Assembly (NCBI RefSeq): GCF_021654135.1
Contig: NZ_JAKGSD010000005.1
Span: 167,560-231,559, forward strand
Source of the DNA: Amycolatopsis tucumanensis
GTDB taxonomy: Bacteria > Actinomycetota > Actinomycetes > Mycobacteriales > Pseudonocardiaceae
Direction: 5' to 3'
DNA length: 64,000 nt
The translations under genes were made by a program, and so were the position numbers. A model generated the notes under the pieces. It was not told the origin of the DNA. It made no database searches and saw nothing but the letters and a program-made list of their open reading frames with translations. Shown here one piece after another: positions 45,275 to 57,616 of the stretch (positions within the stretch are counted from its first letter, which is position 1; each line of letters begins with the position of its first letter).

Positions 45275-46506
45275 CGGACGCGCGCGAGGCGGTCACCCGG
45301 GCCCACCGCGAGGAGTGGGCCCGGGTGGTGGCCGCCCTGACCCGGCGTTTCGGCGACCTCGACATCGCCGAGGAGGCCGCCGCCGAGGCGTTCGCGACCG
45401 CGGTCGAGCGGTGGCCCGCCGACGGGGTGCCGCCCAACCCCGGCGCCTGGCTGACCACCACCGCCACCCGCAAGGCCATCGACCGCATCCGGCGCGAGAA
45501 CAAACGCGACGACAAGCAGAAGGAGGCCCGGATGGTGCACGACGACGAACCACCCGGGCCCCTCGGCGTCATCGACGACGACCGGCTGCGGCTGATCTTC
45601 ACCTGCTGCCACCCCGCGCTGGCGGTGGAGGCTCGCGTGGCGCTGACGCTGCGCATGGTCGGCGGCCTGACCGTGCGCGAGATCGCCCGCGCGTTCCTGG
45701 TGGCCGAGACCGCGATGGAGCGTCGGATCACCCGCGCGAAAGCCAAGATCAAGGCCGCCCGCATCCCGTACCGGGTGCCGTCGGCGGAGGACCTCCCGGC
45801 ACGCGTGTCCGGTGTGCTCGCGGTGCTGTTCCTGGTGTTCAACGAGGGCTACCTGGCCACCGGGTCCGGCGCCGCCCCGGTCCGGGACGACCTGACCGCC
45901 GAGGCGATCCGGCTCACCCGCCTGATCCGCGCCCTCCTGCCGGACGACGGCGAGGTGGCCGGGCTGCTGGCGCTGATGCTGCTCATCGAGGCGCGCCGCC
46001 CGGCGCGGGTGTCGGCGAGCGGCGAGCTGGTTCCCCTGCACGAGCAGGACCGCGGCGCCTGGGATGCCGCGCTCATCGCCGAGGGCCACCGGCTGGTGCG
46101 CGAGCGCCTCGCGGCCGCCGCGGCCGGGGTGGCACCGGGCCGCTACCAGATCCTGGCCGCGATCAACGCCGTGCACACCTCCGCCCGCGACAGCCGCGAC
46201 ACCGACAGGTCGCAGATCCTGGCCCTCTACGACCAGCTCGTCCGCCTCGACCCGTCGCCGATCGTCGCGCTCAACCGGGCCGTCGCGGTCGCCGAACTCG
46301 ACGGCCCCGAGGTGGCGCTCGCCGCGGTCGACAGCCTGGAGCCTCGGCTGGCCGGCTACCACGCGTTCCACGCCACCCGCGCCGACCTGCTGCGCAGGCT
46401 CGGCCGCGGCCCGGAGTCCCGCGCGGCCTACGACAAGGCCATCGAGCTGGCGGGCAACACCGCGGAGACCGCCTACCTCACGCGCCGCCGCGACCAGCTG
46501 CGGTAG
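45271..46506 (+). CDS. ECF sigma factor with long C-terminal extension (ECF42 type)
   Basis: 411 residues. Sigma-2 region: LTRRFGDLDIAEEAAAEAFA and PGAWLTTTATRKAIDRIRRE; sigma-4 region: RVALTLRMVGGLTVREIARA and AFLVAETAMERRITRAKAKI. The C-terminal half (VLFLVFNEGYLATGSG, PGRYQILAAINAVHTSARDS, SPIVALNRAVAVAELDGPEV) is TPR-like and regulates the sigma factor in place of an anti-sigma factor. Operon with the DGPF gene upstream. The end overlaps the convergent MMPL gene by 29 bases. Confidence 0.93.
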   Translation: MTDAREAVTRAHREEWARVVAALTRRFGDLDIAEEAAAEAFATAVERWPADGVPPNPGAWLTTTATRKAIDRIRRENKRDDKQKEARMVHDDEPPGPLGVIDDDRLRLIFTCCHPALAVEARVALTLRMVGGLTVREIARAFLVAETAMERRITRAKAKIKAARIPYRVPSAEDLPARVSGVLAVLFLVFNEGYLATGSGAAPVRDDLTAEAIRLTRLIRALLPDDGEVAGLLALMLLIEARRPARVSASGELVPLHEQDRGAWDAALIAEGHRLVRERLAAAAAGVAPGRYQILAAINAVHTSARDSRDTDRSQILALYDQLVRLDPSPIVALNRAVAVAELDGPEVALAAVDSLEPRLAGYHAFHATRADLLRRLGRGPESRAAYDKAIELAGNTAETAYLTRRRDQLR

Positions 46507-48661
46507 CGCCCGCCGCGGGCTGGGGCTCGGCGCGGGCCAGGCGCCGCCGGTAGAACGCCGGGGCCCACCAGTTCGCCCGGCCCGCCAGGCGCATGAACGC
46601 CGGGAGCAGCACGCCGCGCAGGAGCGTGGCGTCGACCAGGACCGTGACGAACATGCCCAGCCCGAGCATTTTCAGGTAGACCACGCCGCCGGTCGTGTAG
46701 GTCGCGAACGACAGCGCGAGGATCGCGGCGGCGGTGGTGACCAGCGGAGCGCTGCGCTGCACCCCGGTGGCGACGGAGCCGTTGGTGTCGCCGGTGCGCA
46801 GGTACTCCTCCCGGATGCGCGAGGTCACGAACACCTCGTAGTCCATGGACAGGCCGTAGGCGACGCAGAACATCAGGATCGGGATGCTCGTCTCCAGCGT
46901 GCCGGTGGGGGTGAACGCGAGCAGCCCGGCGAGGTTGCCGTCCTGGAACACCCACACCAGCGCGCCGAACATGACACCGAGGCTGAGCAGGTTGAGCACC
47001 GTGGCCTTCAGCGGCAGCAGCACGCTGCCGGTCATCAGGAACAGGATCAGCAGCGTCAGCAGCACGATCACGGCGAGCACCAGCGGCACCCGGCTGGTGG
47101 CCCGGTCCCTCCAGTCGGTCATCTCGGCCGGGCTCCCGCCGACGAGTTTCGCGGCGGGCCCTGGCAGGTCGCGGACGCGCTGCACGAGATCGCCGATGTC
47201 GCCGGACAGCGCCTGCGCGCTGGGGATGACGGTGAGGAACGTGCCGCCGTCCGCGGTGAACCGGGCGGCGTCCGGACCGGGGGTGCGGGCCAGTGCGCCG
47301 GAGGCGAACGTGCCCGCCGCGGAATCGACCTGGGCGACACCGTCCAGTTCGGACAGAGCCTCGGCGTAGCCGGTGATCTCGCCCGCCCGCGGCAGGACCA
47401 CATACAGCGCGTCGGTCTCCTCCTGGTCGAACCCGGCGCGCACGGAGTCGCTGGTGACCCGGCTCGGCGAATCCGCGGGCAGCACCCGGTCGTCCGGCAC
47501 GCCGAACCGCGCGCCGAGCAGCGGCGCGGCCAGTGCGAGCACAACCAGGAGCGCGAGCCCGCCGGTCAGCACCGGGCGGCGGAGCACCTGGCTGGTGATC
47601 CGGTACCACCCGGCCGACCGGCGGGCGCGTGGTACCGGATCCGCGGCGCGGTGCCCGAGCGCGGCCAGTGCGGCGGGGAGGACGACCAGCGCGCCGAGCA
47701 TCGCGGTGAGCACGACGAGCACCCCGGCGTAGGCGAAGGCGCGCAGGAACGCCAGCGGGAACAGCAGCAGAGCGCACATCGAGACGGCGACGGTGAGACC
47801 GCTGAACAACACGGTCCGCCCGGCGGTCGCGACTGCAGTGGTGACCGCGTCACCGACCTCCCGGCCCACGGCGAGTTCCTCGCGGTAGCGGGCGACGACG
47901 AACAGGCAGTAGTCCACGCCCAGCGCGAGTCCCATGACCAGGGTCAGGTTGGCGGCGAACGTGGACACCTCGGTGACCGCGGTCAGCACGCGCAACCCGG
48001 CGAGGGTGGTGACGATGGCGAACAGGCCGACGCCGAGCGTCACCAGCGCGACCGCGACCCGCCGGTACACCAGCATGAGGAGCAGCAGCACCAGCGGGAT
48101 CGCGATCGCCTCGGCGCGCAGGAAGTCGGTGCGGGCCTGCGCGCCGACCTCGCGGAACACCTCGTCCTGGCCGCCGGCCTCCAGGGTCACCGGTCCGCGC
48201 GGGCCGGTGAAGGCCGCGGCGAGTTCGCCGACGCGTTCGCGGCTCTCGTTCACCCCGCCCGGGACCAGGGCGAGGATGATCGCCTGGCGCCCGTCCTCGC
48301 TGCGCAGCGCGGGACTCCCGCCGCGCGACCAGTACGAGGCGACTTCCGCGACGCCGGGCTGTGCGGCCAGGTCCGCGGCGACGGCCTCGCCCGCGGCGCG
48401 GACCGCGGCGTCGTCGACAGTGCCCTCGGCGGCGGTGACCAGGAACAGCAGGTTGGGCGGGCCCGTGTCGAACTGCGCACGCAGGATCTCCTTGGCCTGG
48501 TCGGACTCCGAGCCGGGCGCGTCGATGCGGGACAGGGTGAGCGCGTTCATGGCGCCGGCGGCGAGTGCGCCCGCGAGCAGCGTGAGCAGGACGGCGGCGG
48601 CGAGGACCCAGCGTCTGCGGCGCACGGTGAACCGGCCGAGACGGGACAGCGGTGAGGGCAT
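46478..48661 (-). CDS. MMPL/RND-family transporter
   Basis: 727 residues with about twelve membrane helices in two halves, each after a large outside loop. LVMGLALGVDYCLFVVARYR and MFCVAYGLSMDYEVFVTSRI hold the conserved charged D-Y pairs of MMPL transporters (proton relay). It lacks the long C-terminal domain of mycobacterial MmpL3. Export of lipids or drugs is likely. Divergent TetR gene with two operators in between. Confidence 0.92.
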   Translation of the reverse strand: MPSPLSRLGRFTVRRRRWVLAAAVLLTLLAGALAAGAMNALTLSRIDAPGSESDQAKEILRAQFDTGPPNLLFLVTAAEGTVDDAAVRAAGEAVAADLAAQPGVAEVASYWSRGGSPALRSEDGRQAIILALVPGGVNESRERVGELAAAFTGPRGPVTLEAGGQDEVFREVGAQARTDFLRAEAIAIPLVLLLLMLVYRRVAVALVTLGVGLFAIVTTLAGLRVLTAVTEVSTFAANLTLVMGLALGVDYCLFVVARYREELAVGREVGDAVTTAVATAGRTVLFSGLTVAVSMCALLLFPLAFLRAFAYAGVLVVLTAMLGALVVLPAALAALGHRAADPVPRARRSAGWYRITSQVLRRPVLTGGLALLVVLALAAPLLGARFGVPDDRVLPADSPSRVTSDSVRAGFDQEETDALYVVLPRAGEITGYAEALSELDGVAQVDSAAGTFASGALARTPGPDAARFTADGGTFLTVIPSAQALSGDIGDLVQRVRDLPGPAAKLVGGSPAEMTDWRDRATSRVPLVLAVIVLLTLLILFLMTGSVLLPLKATVLNLLSLGVMFGALVWVFQDGNLAGLLAFTPTGTLETSIPILMFCVAYGLSMDYEVFVTSRIREEYLRTGDTNGSVATGVQRSAPLVTTAAAILALSFATYTTGGVVYLKMLGLGMFVTVLVDATLLRGVLLPAFMRLAGRANWWAPAFYRRRLARAEPQPAAGATAAGRGGA

Positions 48662-48698
48662 GGCGGAACTCCGGGAGGGCGGTAGTCTGACAGGAACA

Positions 48699-48712
48699 CG
48701 AGTGATCGCTCG
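48699..48712. promoter_or_regulatory. TetR operator copy 1 (one mismatch)
   Basis: CGAGTGATCGCTCG differs by one base from the perfect palindrome at 48725. It lies in the 102-base gap between the MMPL and TetR starts, nearer the MMPL gene. Confidence 0.7.
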
Positions 48713-48724
48713 CGTTCGAAATTA

Positions 48725-48738
48725 CGAGCGATCGCTCG
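48725..48738. promoter_or_regulatory. TetR operator copy 2 (perfect)
   Basis: CGAGCGATCGCTCG is a perfect 14-base palindrome, 26 bases from the first copy and 26 bases before the TetR start codon. Confidence 0.8.
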
Positions 48739-48763
48739 CATTTGTCAACTCCGGAGGAGGACT

Positions 48764-49375
48764 GTGTCCGAAGAGGCCCCGGCCCGCCGCCGACAGGCAC
48801 GCGGGCAGCGCCGCATGGAACAGCTGACCGACGCGGCGGCCGAGGTGTTCGCCGAAGCCGGGTACGCCCGCGCGACGACGAACGCGATCGCCGCACGGGC
48901 CGGGGTGTCGCCCGGCACGCTGTACCAGTTCTTCAAGAACAAGGAGGCCCTGGCCGAGGCGCTGGCCACCCGGTACCGCGAGCAGTTGCGGGCCGCGCAC
49001 GAGAAGGCGTTCGACGTCGGGTACGCGCAACTGCCGCTGCCGGAACTGATCGACCGCATGGCCGCGCCGATGATCCAGGTGAACCTGGACAACCCCGGGT
49101 TCAAGGCGCTGTTCGCCGACGCCGGCATGCCCGAACGCCTCGCCGCGCCGACCCGCGCGCTGCACCAGGCGGTCGTCGGCAAGATCGAGGAGGTGCTCGC
49201 GGCGCGGGCGCCGTCGCTGCCGGCGGCGGAGCGCCGGACGACCGCGGTGGTGGCGACGCAGATCTTCGGCGCCCTGCTGGGCACGGTGGTGAGCGCCGCC
49301 GAGGAGGAGCGGGAAATCTGGATTCGCGAGCTGAAGCGCGCTCTGCAGCGGTACCTGGAGCCGGTCATCGCCTGA
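48764..49375 (+). CDS. TetR-family regulator of the MMPL gene
   Basis: 203 residues from GTG 48764 behind GGAGGAGGA. The helix-turn-helix region is RATTNAIAARAGVSPGTLYQ and YQFFKNKEALAEAL, followed by a helical ligand domain. Divergent to the MMPL transporter with two operators in between, so it is probably a drug- or lipid-responsive repressor. Confidence 0.92.
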   Translation: MSEEAPARRRQARGQRRMEQLTDAAAEVFAEAGYARATTNAIAARAGVSPGTLYQFFKNKEALAEALATRYREQLRAAHEKAFDVGYAQLPLPELIDRMAAPMIQVNLDNPGFKALFADAGMPERLAAPTRALHQAVVGKIEEVLAARAPSLPAAERRTTAVVATQIFGALLGTVVSAAEEEREIWIRELKRALQRYLEPVIA

Positions 49376-49426
49376 GTGGCGTATAACGACCTATACGGCG
49401 CGGCTCTGGGCGATTCGCTCGCCGAG

Positions 49427-50308
49427 TCAGTCGAACACCTGCTGCTCGACCAGCAGCCGCGCCATCGGCTCACAGTGCCCGGACGCGCCCTCCGCCGCGG
49501 TGAACCGCACGACCTCGGCCCCGGGCAGCATCCCGGCCAGCCGGGCGGACTGGCTGGGCCAGAACTGCTCGCCCTCGGGATCGGTCAGCAGCAGGGGAGT
49601 GCGGATGGCCGCCGCCTGCGCCTGGTCCAGCCGGTACTCGCGCACGGCGCGGTAGAGGTCGAATCGGTCCCGGATGCCGGAGGGGCGGGCGCGGAACTCC
49701 AGCGTCCGGCGGATGTCAGGCAGTCGTTCGGCTGTCCGCATGCCCTTGGTGAACCCGTCGCGGTCGCCCGCGTCGAGTTGCCGGACCAAGCTCCCCGGCA
49801 GGGGCGCGGTCCACGAGGCCGACACGTCCACCACCCCCGGGGCGGCCACCGCGGCGACGAGGCGGTGCTCGAACACCAACGCGCTGGGCAGCCAGAAACC
49901 GGCCTGACTCAGGCCGTCCTCGCGCGACCCGGCCGGTGTCGACCTCGGGCCGCGCGAGGACGGTGTCCAGCACCGCCGTCAGCACGGCCTCCCAGTCCGG
50001 GCGGAACGGGACACCCCGCTCGAACAGCAGGGACTGCTGGCCGGGTCCGTCGTAGACGAACGCGTTCCAGCTCCGCTCCAGCGCGGCCGCCACGCACGCC
50101 CGCTCCGCAGATCGCCCACCGCGCCGTCGCTGCCGTTGGTCACGACGAGCGTCGGCGTGCCGCGGCCCGAGGCGTCGGGTCGCAACGGGTGGCCGGACGG
50201 GACACTGTCCTCACGGCACGGGCGGCCCTCCGACGAGCCGATGAACCCGTCCCAGCGCCGCCGCGGCGTCCCGCCGAGGACCCCGCTGGTGGCGAAGTCC
50301 AGGGTCAA
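49427..50308 (-). pseudogene. frameshifted alpha/beta-hydrolase relic
   Basis: Three pieces of one hydrolase lie in three frames. From 50308: PTLVVTNGSDGAVGDL. Near 50090: AAALERSWNAFVYDGPGQQS and LLFERGVPFRPDWEAVLTAV. Near 49915: SQAGFWLPSALVFEHRLV through VFD at 49427. The break near 49915 falls directly at the nucleophile elbow (GISQAG-like), so no intact enzyme can be made. The N-terminal part before 50308 is degraded beyond recognition. No transposon is visible nearby. Confidence 0.75.
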
Positions 50309-50489
50309 GGCCGTGTGCGGCGCGAGCGACGTCGGCGACGTGGAGGCGGCTGTCGTGCGGGTGCGAGGTCACCACGACTGGTGCCGCGCGTGGGCGGTCA
50401 CCGCCGAACGAGCCGAAGCGATCGCGATTCCGGGCGGCACGGCACGGGAACCCGCTCAGCGCGCGCGGCGCTTCCCGCACGAACGAAAG

Positions 50490-50520
50490 AAGCGCCCGCG
50501 AGCGGGGCTCGCGGGCGCTT
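50490..50520. terminator. terminator after aconitase
   Basis: AAGCGCCCGCGAGC and its exact complement around GGG, 17 bases downstream of the aconitase stop on the minus strand. Confidence 0.8.
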
Positions 50521-50536
50521 CTCGGAAGAGAAACCG

Positions 50537-53350
<2,814 letters not shown>

Positions 53351-53468
53351 GTCTAACTCCCTGGGCAGGGTCGTCGCCGTCAGTTCGGTTCGGGTCTGTC
53401 TGTCGCGAGTCTGGCGCACGCGGCTCGCGTCCGCAGACGCGGGGACGGCGCAGGCTCCCACACGGCAA

Positions 53469-53497
53469 ACAGTACGCTTGTCCTTTTTTGACTTCAA
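53469..53497 (-). promoter_or_regulatory. acnA promoter with overlapping AcnR box
   Basis: Minus strand TTGAAG (53497-53492), 17-base spacer, TACTGT (53474-53469). The AcnR-type box AAGGACAAGCGTACTG (53485-53470) covers the spacer end and most of the -10 box and matches CAGNACnnnCGTACTG at every fixed base except the first. A bound repressor would block polymerase. The leader is about 110 bases. Confidence 0.75.
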
Positions 53498-53534
53498 CGC
53501 GACCCGCCCAGGCAGCGGTGTGATCTGCTTCGCG

Positions 53535-54908
53535 CTACTCCGCCAGGCGCAGCAGCGCGGTGATGTCCTCCGGCTGCAGGCTGCGCAGCACCGTCAGGCC
53601 CAGCTCGTTGAACGTGCGCAGCGGGCTGACGTAGTGCTGCCCGGCCACCTCGGTGGTGATCACGCCGAGGCCCTGGCCGAGGATGCCGCTCGACAGGTGC
53701 TGCAGGACCTGGGTGACCTCCTCGGGCACCGACGAGCCGACCTCGTCCTCGAGGGTGTCCGCCAGGTAGTCGGCGCACAGCTCCTCGGTGCGGCCCTCAC
53801 CGGTCGCCTCGTAGCAGTCGCCCTTCTTCGTCACGGTGTAGGTCTCGCCGTCCGGGCCCTGGATCTGCACGTGGGTGACGGTGGCGCGGGTGCCGCCGGG
53901 CACCTCGGAGGTCTCGGTCCGCAGGTCGAGCAGCTTCGCGCCACTGGGCTCGGCGTCCTCGGCCGCGGCGGCGACGAGCGCGGGGCCGGCGTCGTGCAGC
54001 ACTGCCATCTCGTCCGGCGGCAGCAGCTCGATGACGCGCGTGACGTCGGCGTCGAGCGCGGCCTGCACGAGCTGCTTGATCGCCTCGTTCGGGCTGGTCG
54101 CGCCGCGCGCCGGGATCGAGGTGGACGGCCACTGCTCGTTCGCGTCCCGCAGCGCGTAGTCGGCCATCGTGTAGAGCAGGCTCGGGTACCACTCGCCGTC
54201 GACCTTGACCGTGGCGATGCGGATCGGCTCGCCGGAGTCGGCGACCTCGTCGGCGATGTCGATCGTCTCGGTCTGCGGGCCCTCACCCGCCGGCATCTGT
54301 TCCATCAGCTTGTCCGACAGCGGCAGCTTGGACGGGTCGGCGGTGACGGTGATCGTGCCGCCGGTGAGCTTGGTGATCGTCAGGTGGTCGTTGACCTGCT
54401 CCGCGCCCGCCTCGTCGAACGTCAGGTTCTCGGCCTTGACCTGCATCCCGGTCAGCGCCTCGGGGTTGGCGTCCGGCTTGAGGATGCCCAGGCGCTTGAG
54501 CTCGTCGGTGGTCTGCCCGATCGGTTCGGTGAGCAGCTTCGCCTCGGCGGGCGCGAGCGCGCCGACCATGCCGACCACGTCGCTGCCGCTCAGCGCGGTC
54601 GCCAGGTTCCGCGCCGCCTCGGTCGGGGTGGCCGCGCCGGAGGCGATCGAATTCCGCTGCGAAAGTGCGAACCACGTGCCGCCACCGCCGAGCAGCACGA
54701 CGAGCGCGACGACGAGCCCGATGATCAGGCCGCGGCGGCCCCGCTTCGGCGGCTGCTGGGGCGGCAGCTGCTGGAAGGGCTGCGTGTACGGCTGCTGCGG
54801 ATACTGCTGCTGCGGGTACCCCTGGCCGTACGGCTGCTGCGGGTACTGCTGCCCGGGGTACTGGTTCTGCTGGTACGGCCACTGACCGTCCTGGGGAGGC
54901 GTGCTCAC
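53535..54908 (-). CDS. membrane-anchored protein with Gln/Pro/Tyr-rich N-terminus
   Basis: 457 residues from GTG 54908. The first 55 residues are repetitive PQQPY-type low complexity (cytoplasmic), followed by [21 protein letters not shown], a membrane helix (about 61-82). The rest is an extracellular domain with two copies of a fold ([23 protein letters not shown] start at 94, and [20 protein letters not shown] near 265). No family I can name; FliL-labelled in some annotations. Coupled by GTGA to the membrane gene upstream. Confidence 0.8.
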   Translation of the reverse strand: MSTPPQDGQWPYQQNQYPGQQYPQQPYGQGYPQQQYPQQPYTQPFQQLPPQQPPKRGRRGLIIGLVVALVVLLGGGGTWFALSQRNSIASGAATPTEAARNLATALSGSDVVGMVGALAPAEAKLLTEPIGQTTDELKRLGILKPDANPEALTGMQVKAENLTFDEAGAEQVNDHLTITKLTGGTITVTADPSKLPLSDKLMEQMPAGEGPQTETIDIADEVADSGEPIRIATVKVDGEWYPSLLYTMADYALRDANEQWPSTSIPARGATSPNEAIKQLVQAALDADVTRVIELLPPDEMAVLHDAGPALVAAAAEDAEPSGAKLLDLRTETSEVPGGTRATVTHVQIQGPDGETYTVTKKGDCYEATGEGRTEELCADYLADTLEDEVGSSVPEEVTQVLQHLSSGILGQGLGVITTEVAGQHYVSPLRTFNELGLTVLRSLQPEDITALLRLAE

Positions 54909-55345
54909 CGTGTTCTACCTGCTCTCGCCGTGATGAAGGTGCCGACCGCGCCGGCCAGCGCGAGGGCGGAACCGCAGAGCGTGGTCACCGGCCCGGCCAG
55001 GGCGACGGAGACCACCCCCGTGGTTCCGCCCGCTTGGACGGTGGCGATCAGCGCGACGGTTCCCCCGGTAATCGCCAGCAGGGCCGTCAACGTTGCGCCC
55101 GTGCGCGCCAGACCGCAGACCAGCAGCACCAGGCACGCCGCCGCCAGCGCCGGGACCGCCACCCACGCCCGCAGCGCCGTGCCGGCGAGCGGGTCGTCGA
55201 GCAGCGCCAGCCGGTCGGCCAGCCCGGCCGCCGCGTAGCTGCTCCGGTTGACCGACCCCGACCGGAACCAGGGCAGGAAGGTGCCCGCCACCACCAGGGC
55301 CAGGCCCAGCGTGGCGACGGCGGGGCCGGCTCGCGATCTCTGCAC
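54905..55345 (-). CDS. small four-helix membrane protein
   Basis: 146 residues from GTG 55345, with GGAGGA close before it; the start is uncertain. Hydrophobic segments VATLGLALVVAGTFLPWF, AWVAVPALAAACLVLLVC, LTALLAITGGTVALIATV and ALAGPVTTLCGSALALAG. The FLPWF-x-SG-x-V pattern after helix 1 is seen in short actinobacterial membrane proteins of unknown role. Divergent from ripA; operon with the gene downstream. Confidence 0.7.
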   Translation of the reverse strand: MQRSRAGPAVATLGLALVVAGTFLPWFRSGSVNRSSYAAAGLADRLALLDDPLAGTALRAWVAVPALAAACLVLLVCGLARTGATLTALLAITGGTVALIATVQAGGTTGVVSVALAGPVTTLCGSALALAGAVGTFITARAGRTR

Positions 55346-55494
55346 GCTCCTCCGACGCGCCGGAACGCCCGGAGGATCCCCGGTTGGGGTGAAAGTTGCA
55401 GCTGTGCCGCGTGTGACACCTGGTCTGCGAGTGACTCGGGTGGCACAGTTCGCGATGCAGTGGGGAAGTCTGTCCGCGGGAGGGAGTCGAGGGC

Positions 55495-56847
55495 GTGGGT
55501 GACCAGGGCCGGAGAGCGCGCCGCTGGCTGGGGGCCGGGGCGCTGGCGCTCGTGGTGGTGTCCATCGCGACCGGGCCGGCCGCCGCGGTGCCGCCACCGC
55601 CGCCGAACCCGAGCGACTCCGAGATCAGCGCGAGCCGGCGCGACGCCGACGCCAAGGCAGGCGAGGTCGGGCAGCTGACCAACCAGCTCGCCGAGGCCGA
55701 GTCGCGGCTCGACGAGCTGCAGAGCACGGTCGAGCTGCGCATGGAAGAGGCCAACAAGGCGCTGGTCGACCTGCAGGCCGCGCAGGACGCGGCCGACCAG
55801 GCGCAACGCGACGCGGACGCGGCCAAGCGCGAGGCCGACGCCGCGCAGGCCCAGATCGACGCGGCCCGGGCGAACCTCGACGCGTTCATCTCCAGCAGCT
55901 ACCAGCAGGGCAGCACCATGGGGTCGATCTCGGCCTACCTGGGCGCGAGCAGCCCGAAGGACCTGCTGGCCCGCGCCCAGCTGCTGGAAGCCGTCAGCGG
56001 CAGCCAGCTCAACGCGCTGGAGATGATGCAGCAGGCGCAGACGGACAAGTCCAACAAGGACGCCGCCGCGCGTCAGGCGCTGCAGCTCGCCCAGCAGGCG
56101 CAGGACCAGGCCGCGCGGGCGAAGATCACCGCCGATTCCGCGCAGGCCGTGGCCGTGCAGGCCCAGCAGAACCAGGCGGCGCAGAACGCGCAGCTGGTGG
56201 CGCAGAAGACCACGGTCGAGCAGCAGCTGTTCGAGGCGCAGCAGCGGGTCAGCGGGCTGCAGGGGCAGCGGCAGCGCTACGAGGACTGGCTCGCGCAGAA
56301 GCAGCGCGAGGACGAGGAGCAGGCGCGGCAGGCGGCGCTGGCCGCGGCGCAGGCGTCCAACTCGCAGCCCAGCGGCGGCGGGAACGCCGGCAGGCCGTCG
56401 CCGCCCCCGGTCGCGTCCGGTTCGGCGTCCGCGACGATCGAGCGGGTCGTCGCGCGGGCGATGTCGCAGCTCGGCGTGCCGTACGCGTGGGGCGGCGGCA
56501 ACGCCTACGGCCCCACGCGCGGCATCCGCGACGGCGGCGTGGCCGACGCCTACGGCGACTACCGCAAGGTCGGGTTCGACTGCTCCGGGCTGATGATCTA
56601 CGCCTTCGCGGGGGTGAAGGCGCTGCCGCACTACAGCGGCTACCAGTACACCTCCGGGCGGCGGGTGCCGCTGGCGCAGATGCGGCGCGGGGACATGCTG
56701 TTCTGGGGCCGCAGCGGCATCCACCACGTGGCGCTGTACCTCGGCAACGGGATGATGATCGAGGCCCCGCAGTCCGGGCTGACCGTGCGGGTGACCCGGG
56801 TGCGCTACGGAGACATCATGCCGTTCGCGACGCGCCTGGTCGGCTAG
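55495..56847 (+). CDS. ripA: peptidoglycan endopeptidase, RipA-like NlpC/P60 protein
   Basis: 450 residues. Signal peptide about 1-31 (GALALVVVSIATGPAAA), a long coiled coil (about 45-290, rich in Ala/Gln, as in RipA and PcsB), a proline linker and an NlpC/P60 domain (about 318-450): SQLGVPYAWGGGNAYG, catalytic Cys363 in GFDCSGLMIY and the histidine pair 410-411 in IHHVALYLG. It cuts peptide stems between D-Glu and mDAP during cell separation. Same place as Rv1477 between acn and moxR. Confidence 0.94.
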   Translation: MGDQGRRARRWLGAGALALVVVSIATGPAAAVPPPPPNPSDSEISASRRDADAKAGEVGQLTNQLAEAESRLDELQSTVELRMEEANKALVDLQAAQDAADQAQRDADAAKREADAAQAQIDAARANLDAFISSSYQQGSTMGSISAYLGASSPKDLLARAQLLEAVSGSQLNALEMMQQAQTDKSNKDAAARQALQLAQQAQDQAARAKITADSAQAVAVQAQQNQAAQNAQLVAQKTTVEQQLFEAQQRVSGLQGQRQRYEDWLAQKQREDEEQARQAALAAAQASNSQPSGGGNAGRPSPPPVASGSASATIERVVARAMSQLGVPYAWGGGNAYGPTRGIRDGGVADAYGDYRKVGFDCSGLMIYAFAGVKALPHYSGYQYTSGRRVPLAQMRRGDMLFWGRSGIHHVALYLGNGMMIEAPQSGLTVRVTRVRYGDIMPFATRLVG

Positions 56848-56950
56848 CTAGCGGCGCGTCGAAGCCCGCCGTCGGCGCGCCGGCCACCAGCCGGAACCTC
56901 TGTGAGACACACCCCGGCCGCGTCCGAACGGCCGGGATAGCCTGGGCGGC

Positions 56951-57496
56951 GTGACCGACCTGGCCGCCGTCGTGCTCGCGGGAGGCTCCGCTCGCCGGAT
57001 GTCCGGTGTGGACAAACCCATGCTGCCGGTCGGCGGGCGGCCCCTGCTGCGCCGCGCGCTGGACGCGGTCGCCGGCGCCGATCCGGTCGTCGTGGTGGGG
57101 CCGGCGCGGGACGGGATCACCGGAGTGCGCTGGGCGCGCGAGGACCCGCCGGGCGGCGGGCCGGTCGCCGCCGTCGCCGCGGGGCTCCGGCACGTCTCGG
57201 CGAGCCGCGTCGTCTTGCTCGCCGGGGACCTGGCCGGCGTCACACCGTCCACAGTGGAGCGGCTCACCGCCGCGCTCGGCGACGCCGACGGCGCACTGCT
57301 CACCGACGACACCGGCCGCCGCCAGTGGCTCATCGGCGTGTGGCGCACCGCGAGCCTGCGCGCCGCCCTGCCCGCCCAACCGCACGGGGCTGCCCTGCGT
57401 CGCGTGCTGGGCCACCTGGAGATCGTGGAGGTGCCTGCCGCGCCGGGGGAGTGCGCCGACGTCGACACGCCGCGGGACCTCGACCGCCTGGCCTGA
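56951..57496 (+). CDS. mobA: molybdenum cofactor guanylyltransferase MobA
   Basis: 181 residues. LAGGSARRMSGVDKPMLPVG is the nucleotidyltransferase motif (LAGGxxxRMxxxDK), followed by DPPGGGPVAAVAAGLRHV and VVLLAGDLAGVTPSTVERL, the metal site region. It attaches GMP to molybdopterin. The end CADVDTPRDLDRLA is the usual family C-terminus. GTG start, monocistronic, sits between ripA and moxR, where mycobacteria have ripB. Confidence 0.9.
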   Translation: MTDLAAVVLAGGSARRMSGVDKPMLPVGGRPLLRRALDAVAGADPVVVVGPARDGITGVRWAREDPPGGGPVAAVAAGLRHVSASRVVLLAGDLAGVTPSTVERLTAALGDADGALLTDDTGRRQWLIGVWRTASLRAALPAQPHGAALRRVLGHLEIVEVPAAPGECADVDTPRDLDRLA

Positions 57497-57616
57497 CGCC
57501 GTCCGGCAGTTCACAGTCGTCACACCGCTGAGCGAGTTGACTACCGTGGCGACCTCCCGCGCCCGGCCGGCTAGTACGGTCGCAGCGCAGAGGTGAACGT
57601 GAGCGAGGAGGGAACC

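Noticed and set aside
46064..48655. Long plus-strand frame across the MMPL gene
   Set aside because: It is an antisense shadow; the minus strand encodes a transporter with conserved motifs.
49380..49397. CGTATA-ACGACC-TATACG inverted repeat after the TetR gene
   Set aside because: The stem is only six weak pairs; too little to call a terminator or operator.
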